Shown here: piece after piece, positions 1 through 5,139 of the stretch
Layout of the letters: each line of letters starts with the position of its first letter
How positions within the stretch are numbered: the stretch's first letter is position 1
Assembly: GCA_025361105.1 (NCBI GenBank)
Contig: JANYAW010000312.1
Span: 1-5,713 of the forward strand
Length of the DNA: 5,713 nucleotides
Direction: 5' to 3'
From: Rhodocyclaceae bacterium
GTDB lineage: Bacteria > Pseudomonadota > Gammaproteobacteria > Burkholderiales > Rhodocyclaceae
The notes under the pieces: model-generated
Seen by the model: only the letters and a program-made list of their open reading frames with translations
What the model was told of the DNA's origin: nothing
The model's database searches: none
Made by a program: the position numbers and the translations under genes

Positions 1-1
1 C

Positions 2-589
2 GAGGCGCTGGCGGCAAAAATGAAACGCGATAAACAGGTAATTGATGTTTTGGTCAATTGCGCGGGCGTGCTCGAGCATGGGCAATTCATCACAATGCCG
101 GCCGGTCGGCATCAGGAATTGATTGATTTGAACGTCTCTGCGCTGACCAAAATGTTGGCGTATTTTGTACCGCCCATGGTCACGCGAGGCTACGGTCGCG
201 TTTTGAATGTGGCCTCCGTTGCGGCGTTTCAACCGATTCCTTCGCTGGCGACTTACGCGGCGACCAAAGCTTTTGTGCTTTCACTAACGGAATCTTTGGC
301 CGAAGAACTCAAGGGCACTGGTGTCACGGTTTCGGCCCTCTGCCCGGGCATTACCGCGACCAATATGGTCAGCACCGCCACCGCATCATCCGGATTGAAA
401 TTGCCCGGCATACTGGTAGGCGATGCCGCTGTGGTGGCAGCCGAAGGCTACAAGGCCTGCATGAAGGGTGAAGTCATCAAAGTACCCGGTATCCTCAATC
501 TGGCGAGCATATTGGCTGGACGGGCGACACCGAAATGGCTGCTGCGCCGGGTCAGCGGCGCGCTGGGGCGTGCCAGCGTTAAGAGCTGA
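2..589 (+). CDS. Short-chain dehydrogenase/reductase (SDR), 3' part
   Basis: C-terminal part of a classical NAD(P)-dependent short-chain dehydrogenase. The frame is open to the left edge, so the N-terminal Rossmann motif (TGxxxGxG) lies outside the window; the ATG at 20 is internal. Numbered from that Met, an NCAG segment (residues 13-16) replaces the usual NNAG. The catalytic Ser is S66 (NVAS) and the YxxxK pair is Y79 and K83 (YAATK). The PG motif after the next strand (LCPGITAT) is also present. The closest family feel is the DltE/YqjQ-like group (COG0300), but the substrate cannot be told. The stop codon lies inside the end of the converging exporter gene (11-bp tail-to-tail overlap), and no terminator hairpin separates the two. 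Confidence 0.92.
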   Translation, partial: EALAAKMKRDKQVIDVLVNCAGVLEHGQFITMPAGRHQELIDLNVSALTKMLAYFVPPMVTRGYGRVLNVASVAAFQPIPSLATYAATKAFVLSLTESLAEELKGTGVTVSALCPGITATNMVSTATASSGLKLPGILVGDAAVVAAEGYKACMKGEVIKVPGILNLASILAGRATPKWLLRRVSGALGRASVKS

Positions 590-1373
590 GCAAGGCTTTC
601 AAACTCATGCCAAGTGCGACCACCATCAGCACTAGCGAAAACCCAATTTGAATATGCCGCTCGACGAGCCGCGCAGCAAGTTGGCGGCCGAGCAGCATGC
701 CAAATCCGGTGGCCAAAGCAAACAAGGTAGTCACCAGTAGCGGTAGATTTGCGCCGTGCGCGATGGCAGCAATTACACCGCCACTGCCGACCAGCGCAAT
801 CACCATCAGCGAAGTGGCGATGATGCCGTGCATGGTCAAGTCGGTGAAGCGGCGTAACGCAGGGACAATCACAAAGCCACCGCCAACGCCGAGCAAACCG
901 GTCATGAAACCGGTGATTGCGCCGATGCTAGCAAACAAAAATGCAATCGACCACGTCCATTGAAATCTGCCGCTCGCTACATCCAAATGCGCCCAGGCTT
1001 TGTCGTTGCAAATTTCCGCACGGTGCGATTGCCGTAGCAATCGCACCGCGACGATCAACAACACGCCGGCAAATAATCCCAACAGCCAAACTTGCGACAA
1101 ACCGCTCGCGACGCGAATTCCGATTGATGTAAACGGCAGTCCGGCCAGCACCATCAGCGCAGCGGCTTTGTAACGCACCAAGCCTTTTCGCAAGCCATCA
1201 AGCGCGCCAATTGCGGCGCTGCCTGCGACTGCAATCAAGGCCACTGGTGCGGCTTGCTGCATCGTCCAGCCCATGCCGACAATCAACGCGGGCACCGCCA
1301 AAATACCGCCACCAGCGCCAGTCAGCCCGAGTACGGCACCGACCAATACGCCAAGCAATAAAGAAATTTCCAC
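579..1373 (-). CDS. TauE/SafE family anion (sulfite-type) exporter
   Basis: Integral inner-membrane protein of 264 residues, normal for the TauE/SafE family, whose members export sulfite, sulfoacetate or related anions. The sequence shows the family's internal duplication: a glycine-rich repeat GLTGAGGGILAVPAL at about 16-30 and its twin GLLGVGGGFVIVPAL at about 159-173. Each opens a half with several hydrophobic segments, and a polar linker (about 114-138) lies between them. The start is GTG at 1373; an in-frame TAG lies two codons upstream (1380-1382), so no longer start is possible except GTC. No good ribosome binding site is visible. It is the last gene of the bigR-yeeE-yeeE-tauE set, 48 bp after the preceding stop, with an 11-bp tandem repeat in that gap. 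Sulfite export is inferred from family and context; the substrate is not proven by sequence. Confidence 0.92.
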   Translation of the reverse strand: MEISLLLGVLVGAVLGLTGAGGGILAVPALIVGMGWTMQQAAPVALIAVAGSAAIGALDGLRKGLVRYKAAALMVLAGLPFTSIGIRVASGLSQVWLLGLFAGVLLIVAVRLLRQSHRAEICNDKAWAHLDVASGRFQWTWSIAFLFASIGAITGFMTGLLGVGGGFVIVPALRRFTDLTMHGIIATSLMVIALVGSGGVIAAIAHGANLPLLVTTLFALATGFGMLLGRQLAARLVERHIQIGFSLVLMVVALGMSLKALLSS

Positions 1374-1379
1374 GACGAC

Positions 1380-1401
1380 CTAAGTGATAACTAAGTGATA
1401 A
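1380..1401. repeat. Perfect 11-bp tandem duplication
   Basis: CTAAGTGATAA occurs twice in direct succession (1380-1390 and 1391-1401) in the short gap between the second YeeE/YedE half gene and tauE. On the coding (minus) strand the copy nearest the gene supplies the TAG that limits the tauE start. It is either a small slippage duplication or part of a regulatory site; nothing else supports a function. Confidence 0.85.
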
Positions 1402-1421
1402 GTTGGTAACGAGTTGACTAA

Positions 1422-1865
1422 CTAATCAAGCGAATTTGTTATCGATGAGAGTTCTGGTTGGCGCTCAAAAATCTCGAACACGCACATCCCGGCCAGCATC
1501 GCCACTACAAACACAGCACCCAGATATTCACCACTGCCAAGCAATACCAAGCCTGGCCCCGGGCAGATGCCGGCCAAGCCCCAACCGATACCGAAGACGA
1601 CACTACCACCGATTAGGCGGCGATCAATTTTCGTTGCAGTAGGCAAATTCAGCGGCAAGCCGAGCAATGATTGCGTGCGATTTTTGGCCAACGCAAAGGC
1701 GATGCTGCCGACCGCAATCGCGCCACCCATCACCAAGGCGAGTGAGGTATCCCACAAACCGGCAAGATCCAAAAAGCCCAACACTTTTGCCGGGTTGGCC
1801 ATCCCCGCAACGATTAGTCCGATGCCAAAAATTAGGCCTGAGGTGAATGAGAAAAGTGCGTTCAT
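1422..1865 (-). CDS. YeeE/YedE half-size transporter subunit (DUF6691 type)
   Basis: Small polytopic membrane protein of 147 residues belonging to the YeeE/YedE group. Full-length members such as TsuA import thiosulfate; here the function is split over two half-size genes. Diagnostic stretches are GLIVAGMANPAKVLGFLDLAG (about 16-36) and GIGWGLAGICPGPGLV (92-107). The latter contains C101, at the position of a cysteine thought to help relay the sulfur substrate in TsuA-like proteins. A second cysteine, C128, lies in the last hydrophobic helix. The ATG at 1865 is preceded by AAGGG seven bases upstream, and this ribosome binding site overlaps the TAA of the upstream partner gene, suggesting translational coupling (10-bp gap). 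It resembles the PmpB-like member of PmpAB pairs. Transport of a sulfur compound is inferred from family. Confidence 0.92.
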   Translation of the reverse strand: MNALFSFTSGLIFGIGLIVAGMANPAKVLGFLDLAGLWDTSLALVMGGAIAVGSIAFALAKNRTQSLLGLPLNLPTATKIDRRLIGGSVVFGIGWGLAGICPGPGLVLLGSGEYLGAVFVVAMLAGMCVFEIFERQPELSSITNSLD

Positions 1866-1875
1866 ATCGGTGCCC

Positions 1876-2307
1876 TTAATGTACGAGATGCCGCAACACC
1901 AGCACGGTCACAAAGCCTGCGGCCATGAAACTTAAAGTCGCTATCACCGAGCGCAACGACAGCCGCGAAATGCCGCACACACCGTGACCACTGGTGCAGC
2001 CAGCGCCATAGCGCGTACCGATTCCGACTAGCCCACCGGCCAGCACAACGTTTAGAAAATTTGCGTTGATTTGCACCTCCGGCAGCGGCGCAAAAAATCG
2101 ATATAGGGTCGGCGCCGCAATCAGTCCAATCACAAATGCGACGCGCCAAAGAATGTCGCCATGTACTGGTCGTAGCAGCGCGCCGACGATGCCGCTGATG
2201 CCGGCAATCCGGCCGCTCCACAGCAACAGCATGGCTGCCGCCAGTCCAATCAGTGCGCCGCCAATCAATGCCGCGAACGGGGTGAAATGAGTCCAGTCAA
2301 TTGTCAT
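1876..2307 (-). CDS. YeeE/YedE half-size transporter subunit (partner)
   Basis: Polytopic membrane protein of 143 residues, the other half of the YeeE/YedE pair. The hallmark is GAGCTSGHGVCG at about residues 101-112, with C104 and C111. This motif is shared with TsuA-type thiosulfate transporters, where cysteines line the pore. Hydrophobic segments lie at about 10-30, 35-46, 53-70, 84-97 and 119-138. The start chosen is ATG at 2307, because AAAGGAG lies seven bases before it; a longer frame would begin with TTG at 2334, inside the regulator gene, and has no comparable site. It begins 17 bp after the regulator stop and ends 10 bp before its partner, so the three genes are clearly co-transcribed. 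It probably assembles with the next gene product into one channel (inference). Confidence 0.92.
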   Translation of the reverse strand: MTIDWTHFTPFAALIGGALIGLAAAMLLLWSGRIAGISGIVGALLRPVHGDILWRVAFVIGLIAAPTLYRFFAPLPEVQINANFLNVVLAGGLVGIGTRYGAGCTSGHGVCGISRLSLRSVIATLSFMAAGFVTVLVLRHLVH

Positions 2308-2324
2308 CAATGATCTCCTTTCGT

Positions 2325-2639
2325 CTAAGGGCAATACAGCGAATACAAATTGCCAAGCAGGGCCAGTACTTTGGGATCTTTCACCGAGTAAAAAATCTGC
2401 TTTCCATCGCGGCGGGTATCGACCAATTCCTCTAGGCGCAAGACTCCCAATTGCTGTGACAGCGTGGGCTGGCGAATGTCCAAAAGCACCTCAAGTTCGC
2501 TCACTGATTTCTCGCCCTGACTCAACTGGCATAACAGCAATAAACGATCTGGATTCGAGAGCGCTCGCAAGACCGCAGTCGCTTCGCTTGCAGCAGAGCG
2601 CATTGCCTCGATGTCTAAATGTGGTTTGGTTTTTTTCAT
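2325..2639 (-). CDS. bigR: ArsR-family sulfur/redox-sensing repressor, BigR/SqrR/YgaV-like
   Basis: Winged-helix DNA-binding repressor of 104 residues. The recognition helix is around QPTLSQQLGVLR (57-68), followed by the beta wing RRDGKQIFYSV (76-86). Two cysteines, C37 (LLLLCQL) and C103 (LYCP, one residue before the end), are 66 residues apart. That is the same spacing as the Cys42/Cys108 pair whose disulfide or polysulfide bridge inactivates BigR; no typical ArsR metal motif (ELCVCD) is seen. The ATG at 2639 is preferred over an in-frame GTG at 2657, because the predicted transcription start near 2659 would leave the GTG almost leaderless, though neither has a strong ribosome binding site. 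It is first in the operon with two YeeE/YedE genes and tauE, the usual partners of BigR. It likely autoregulates through the palindrome at 2667-2689. Confidence 0.93.
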   Translation of the reverse strand: MKKTKPHLDIEAMRSAASEATAVLRALSNPDRLLLLCQLSQGEKSVSELEVLLDIRQPTLSQQLGVLRLEELVDTRRDGKQIFYSVKDPKVLALLGNLYSLYCP

Positions 2640-2657
2640 GGCAATTAAGCGTATCAC

Positions 2658-2685
2658 TTGATAATAATATACAATATGATATTAT
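2658..2685 (+). promoter_or_regulatory. Sigma70-like promoter for the AhpD-family gene
   Basis: TTGATA (2658-2663), a 16-bp spacer and TATTAT (2680-2685) read on the plus strand inside an AT-rich strip. The start point would be about 2692, giving a leader of roughly 69 nt before the ATG at 2761. It overlaps the oppositely directed bigR promoter and the palindrome, so repressor binding should block both. Confidence 0.6.
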
Positions 2686-2694
2686 GTATGTCAA
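2666..2694 (-). promoter_or_regulatory. Sigma70-like promoter of the bigR-yeeE-tauE operon
   Basis: On the minus strand a consensus TTGACA (2694-2689) is followed by a 17-bp spacer and TATATT (2671-2666). The transcription start is predicted near 2659, about 20 nt before the bigR ATG. The match is strong for a region that is otherwise GC-rich, although AT-rich DNA yields -10 look-alikes easily. Confidence 0.72.
2667..2689. promoter_or_regulatory. Imperfect AT-rich palindrome, probable BigR-type operator
   Basis: A palindrome centred on G2678 has a perfect core AATAT-G-ATATT; counting outward, 9 of the 11 base pairs match. It lies between the -35 and -10 of the bigR promoter and also covers the -10 of the divergent promoter. 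BigR boxes are AT-rich palindromes overlapping promoter elements, so this is the natural operator candidate; binding itself is inferred. Confidence 0.65.
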
Positions 2695-2760
2695 TATATT
2701 AAATCATTGGTTATCAGATTCCTACTCACACCGACCAAGCCTAACGCAAAGGAGAAAATG

Positions 2761-3129
2761 ATGGCAGCAATATCGAAGTCCTACACCGAATTAACTCAGA
2801 CAGTTTCGAGCAATTTAGCGAGCTTTCGCGCCGATTTGCCTGATCTGATGAAGGGATTCAATGACATGGCGCGCGGCGCGACCAAGAACGGTGCTTTGGA
2901 CAAAAAGACCAAAGAACTCATTGCGCTCGCACTCGGTGTTGCAGCACATTGCGATGCATGCATCGGGTTTCATGTGCAAACACTGGTCAAGCTCGGCGCA
3001 AGCAAACTGGAAGTCGAAGAAGCGCTTGGCATGGCGGTCTACATGGGTGGCGGGCCGTCACTGATGTACTCGGCGAACGCAGTGGCGGCTTACGATGAAT
3101 TTGCCTTGGTGAATGCCGGTCAAGCGTGA
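2761..3129 (+). CDS. AhpD/carboxymuconolactone-decarboxylase-family protein
   Basis: Small soluble protein of 122 residues with the AhpD-like core fold. The signature HCDACIGFH contains the CxxC pair followed by the histidine of the AhpD catalytic motif, and the upstream Glu of KELIALALG occupies the proton-relay position. In AhpD such cysteines perform thiol-dependent peroxide reduction, whereas true carboxymuconolactone decarboxylases lack the pair. The start at the second of two adjacent ATGs (2758, 2761) is chosen because AGGAG sits six bases before 2761 but only three before 2758; an in-frame start at 2707 has no such site. It is transcribed divergently from bigR from overlapping promoters, suggesting shared control by sulfur stress. 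A perfect hairpin follows the stop. The substrate (peroxide, persulfide or other) is unknown. Confidence 0.93.
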   Translation: MAAISKSYTELTQTVSSNLASFRADLPDLMKGFNDMARGATKNGALDKKTKELIALALGVAAHCDACIGFHVQTLVKLGASKLEVEEALGMAVYMGGGPSLMYSANAVAAYDEFALVNAGQA

Positions 3130-3136
3130 TTGACGG

Positions 3137-3170
3137 CATGTCGCCAGCACCAACTGGCGACATGTTGTTG
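3137..3170 (+). terminator. Hairpin terminator after the AhpD-family gene
   Basis: CATGTCGCCAG (3137-3147) and CTGGCGACATG (3154-3164) form a perfect 11-bp stem with a 6-nt loop, followed by TTGTTG. The T-tract is weak and exists only on the plus strand, so it mainly serves the AhpD-family gene. The hairpin sits just beyond the hemB stop on the other strand and could also protect the hemB transcript end. Confidence 0.75.
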
Positions 3171-4193
3171 TCATGCCTTCAACAACGCCGCCGCCTCCAG
3201 CGCGAAATAAGTCAGTACACCATCCGCGCCCGCACGCTTGAAGGCGAGTAAGGATTCCATCATCACCGCATCGCCATCCAACCAGCCATTTTGCGCGGCG
3301 GCTTTAATCATCGCGTATTCGCCGCTGACTTGATACGCAAAAGTCGGCACGCCGAATTCGTCTTTCACACGGCGCACGATATCCAGATAAGGCATGCCAG
3401 GTTTGACCATCACCATGTCGGCACCTTCATTGATGTCGAGCGCAACCTCGCGCAGCGCTTCGTTGCTGTTGGCCGGATCCATCTGGTAGGTAAATTTATT
3501 GCCCTTGCCCAAGTTTCCGCTTGAGCCAACTGCATCGCGGAAAGGCCCGTAAAAACTCGACGCGTATTTGGCCGAATACGCCAAGATGCGCGTGTGAATT
3601 AAATTTTCTGCGTCCAATCCAGAACGAATAAAGCCCACGCGGCCATCCATCATGTCTGATGGCGCGACGACATCGGCACCAGCGCGTGCATGACACAAAG
3701 CTTGCTTACCTAGCGCGACCAATGTCTCGTCATTCATTACGTAATTTGTCGGGTCGGCCGCGTCAATGAGGCCGTCTTGGCCATGGCTGGTATAAGGGTC
3801 GAGCGCCACATCGGTGATGATGCCCAATTCGGGAAAATGCTTTTTCAAGGCGACGATGACCGTTGGCACCAATCCCGCCGGATTCCAAGCCTCCGCTGCG
3901 TCCACCGTTTTCTTGTTCGCGGCGATAACCGGAAACAATGCCAAGGCCGGAATGCCAAGTTGCAATGCCCGTTCGGCAATCGGTAAAAGCCGATCAAGAC
4001 TTACTCTTTCGATGCCGGGCATGGAACTCACTGGCTCGGTTCGTCTGCTACCTTCGAGTACGAAAACCGGATAAATCAAGTCATTGGCAGTGAGCACATG
4101 CTCACGCACCAGGCGCCGTGAAAACTCGTCGCGTCGCATCCGGCGCAAACGAGTAGAAGGAAATAAGGGAAATGAAGAGGAAAGTGGATTCAT
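3171..4193 (-). CDS. hemB: Delta-aminolevulinic acid dehydratase (porphobilinogen synthase)
   Basis: Cytosolic enzyme of tetrapyrrole synthesis that condenses two 5-aminolevulinate molecules into porphobilinogen. It has 340 residues, full length for the family. The N-terminal FPSTRLRRMRRDEFSRRLVRE motif supports the ATG at 4193. The two Schiff-base lysines are K209 (SAKYASSFYGPFRD) and K264 (VMVKPGMPYLDI). In the metal-site segment TDVALDPYTSHGQDG the three zinc cysteines of the E. coli type are replaced by A130, D132 and D140. This is the Pseudomonas-like Mg-dependent or zinc-free class. No clear ribosome binding site precedes the ATG. It lies 326 bp after engB on the same strand, the gap holding a divergent RNA candidate. 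It converges on the AhpD-family gene, and its stop is 7 bp from the shared hairpin. Confidence 0.98.
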   Translation of the reverse strand: MNPLSSSFPLFPSTRLRRMRRDEFSRRLVREHVLTANDLIYPVFVLEGSRRTEPVSSMPGIERVSLDRLLPIAERALQLGIPALALFPVIAANKKTVDAAEAWNPAGLVPTVIVALKKHFPELGIITDVALDPYTSHGQDGLIDAADPTNYVMNDETLVALGKQALCHARAGADVVAPSDMMDGRVGFIRSGLDAENLIHTRILAYSAKYASSFYGPFRDAVGSSGNLGKGNKFTYQMDPANSNEALREVALDINEGADMVMVKPGMPYLDIVRRVKDEFGVPTFAYQVSGEYAMIKAAAQNGWLDGDAVMMESLLAFKRAGADGVLTYFALEAAALLKA

Positions 4194-4213
4194 GGTTTGT
4201 TACAGTCTAGGAA

Positions 4214-4241
4214 TTGAACTTTTTTTAGCCATGCCTATCAT
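4214..4241 (+). promoter_or_regulatory. Candidate promoter for the structured RNA
   Basis: TTGAAC (4214-4219), a 16-bp spacer and TATCAT (4236-4241) read on the plus strand, within the hemB upstream region. Initiation about seven bases later falls at 4248-4250, exactly where the first stem-loop of the RNA candidate begins. That agreement between promoter and structure is the main support. Confidence 0.55.
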
Positions 4242-4248
4242 AAGCCTT

Positions 4249-4375
4249 AGAGCGTGCGACTTCGCGTCTTAGCTCTCCCGCTTCACCTCCCTTGAGCGGG
4301 GTCTTGAGCAGCGCGCAAGCGCGCCAAGGCGTTTGGCCCTCGCCGGAATCTTCTGCGCTGAGGGCCTTTTCTTTT
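4249..4375 (+). ncRNA. Candidate structured small RNA, divergent from hemB
   Basis: Predicted transcript of about 127 nt made of four consecutive hairpins. SL1 (4249-4276) pairs AGAGC with GCTCT around an inner GCG/CGC. SL2 (4277-4300) pairs CCCGCT with AGCGGG. SL3 (4301-4330) pairs GTCTTG with CAAGGC and, above a 4-nt bulge, GCGCG with CGCGC. SL4 (4335-4366) is the terminator stem. The first three abut without a spare base. A promoter ends just before SL1 and a T-run follows SL4, so the plus strand is favoured. The SL2 loop shows UCACCUCC, identical to the anti-Shine-Dalgarno end of 16S rRNA, suggesting pairing with ribosome binding sites. It does not resemble 6S, 4.5S or tmRNA. It may belong to the hemB-associated RNA motif reported in Burkholderia; I could not compare them. 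Confidence 0.6.
4335..4375 (+). terminator. Rho-independent terminator of the small RNA
   Basis: GGCCCTC (4335-4341) pairs with GAGGGCC (4360-4366), and further GC pairing is possible inside. TTTTCTTTTT follows at once. On the other strand the stem is followed by AAACGCC, so the terminator works only in the plus direction. No protein gene ends upstream on this strand, which implies a non-coding transcript. Confidence 0.82.
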
Positions 4376-4519
4376 TAACGGCGTATCGCCACACGCGACG
4401 GCTTAGCGCTGTCACCCCGCGAAACGGAGTCCAAGGCATGCAGAGCTCGCCTTTTGCGTGACCGCCTTGTCGCTGCTTGTTTTTGGTTTTGTATTTGCTT
4501 CACCAGCACCAAAGGCGAG
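4376..4519. other. Gene-free stretch downstream of engB
   Basis: No convincing coding frame, promoter or terminator is seen in this remainder of the engB-hemB gap. It contains one inverted repeat, CTCGCCTTT (4446-4454) and AAAGGCGAG (4511-4519), with a 56-nt loop; one arm touches the engB stop codon. There is no T-run for either strand, so phaC-engB transcription may continue into hemB. Confidence 0.5.
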
Positions 4520-5128
4520 TTATGCCGTCGAGGCGCCCGCTGCCAGCCATCCCGCGACCACGGTTTCAACCTCTTCCATACCAGTTTTCTTCAGGCTAGA
4601 AAAAAGTTGCACGGTGACCGGACTGCCCACATCGGTGAGGGCTTTTTTTGTCTCGCGCAGAATTTTGGTTTGTTCTTGTTTGGTGAGTTTGTCGCTCTTG
4701 GTCAGCAGACAATGAATCGGGCGACCTGTCGCGGAAAACCAGCCGATCATTTTCCAATCGAGTTCGAGCAGCGGGCGGCGCGAATCCATGATGAGGACGA
4801 GGCCAATAAGATTTTCGCGTTGTGTGAGGTAATGTTCGAGCAAGCCCTGCCATTCGCGACGCACGGCCATCGGCACTTGGGCGAAGCCGTAGCCGGGGAG
4901 ATCGACCATCGCCGCGCCGTTCTTGAGGCGGAACAAATTGATGAGCTGTGTGCGTCCCGGTGTTTTCGACACGTAGGCCAAACGCGTATGCGCGGCGAGC
5001 GTGTTAATCGCGCTCGATTTGCCGGCGTTAGAGCGACCCGCAAATGCGATTTCATCGCCAAACGGCGCGGGCAAGCCGCTAGGTTTGGCGACAGAAATTT
5101 CAAAGACGGCGTGGCGGAAAAGACTCAT
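4520..5128 (-). CDS. engB: Ribosome-biogenesis GTPase EngB (YsxC/YihA)
   Basis: Essential GTPase of the TrmE-Era-EngA-EngB-Septin class, acting in large ribosomal subunit assembly. All G motifs are present in its 202 residues: G1 GRSNAGKSS (31-39), switch I with KTPGRTQ (55-61), G3 DLPGYG (76-81), G4 TKSD (143-146) and G5 SSLKKTG (177-183). Length and N-terminus (MSLFRHAVFEISVAK) fit the family, so the ATG at 5128 is accepted although no strong ribosome binding site is visible. It starts only 11 bp after the phaC stop on the same strand, which suggests co-transcription or translational coupling with phaC. Downstream comes hemB after a 326-bp gap; an engB-hemB neighbourhood is, as I recall, common in betaproteobacteria. 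Confidence 0.98.
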   Translation of the reverse strand: MSLFRHAVFEISVAKPSGLPAPFGDEIAFAGRSNAGKSSAINTLAAHTRLAYVSKTPGRTQLINLFRLKNGAAMVDLPGYGFAQVPMAVRREWQGLLEHYLTQRENLIGLVLIMDSRRPLLELDWKMIGWFSATGRPIHCLLTKSDKLTKQEQTKILRETKKALTDVGSPVTVQLFSSLKKTGMEEVETVVAGWLAAGASTA

Positions 5129-5139
5129 TAATCGACTTT

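Noticed and set aside
579..589. Terminator between the SDR gene and tauE
   Set aside because: The two genes overlap tail to tail by 11 bp and no hairpin followed by a T-run is visible around the stops.
1862..2221. Minus-strand 119-codon frame overlapping the YeeE/YedE gene
   Set aside because: Rich in Arg, Trp and Cys with no domain, it is a shifted reading of the real membrane protein gene, whose cysteine motif and ribosome binding site are clear.
3171..4193. Missing zinc cysteines in HemB as a sign of an inactive enzyme
   Set aside because: Replacement by Ala and Asp is the normal state of the Mg-type HemB class known from Pseudomonas, and both catalytic lysines are present.
4249..4375. 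tRNA, 6S RNA, 4.5S SRP RNA or tmRNA in the engB-hemB gap
   Set aside because: None of the hallmark sequences, such as the SRP GGAAG core or a tRNA T-arm, are present, and the four-hairpin layout does not fit these RNAs.
4375..4569. Minus-strand 64-residue frame, strongly basic, starting inside the engB end
   Set aside because: No ribosome binding site or family resemblance was seen, and its basic composition is typical of an out-of-frame reading. It also covers part of the terminator T-run.
4458..4715. Plus-strand frame beginning with a signal-peptide-like stretch (MTALSLLVFGFVFASPAPKAS)
   Set aside because: It starts with GTG without a ribosome binding site and most of it runs antisense through the conserved end of engB. 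The remainder has no recognisable domain.
4454..5131. Long plus-strand frame of 225 codons opposite engB
   Set aside because: It is antisense to engB, whose five GTPase motifs are intact. Long antisense frames are common in GC-rich coding DNA.
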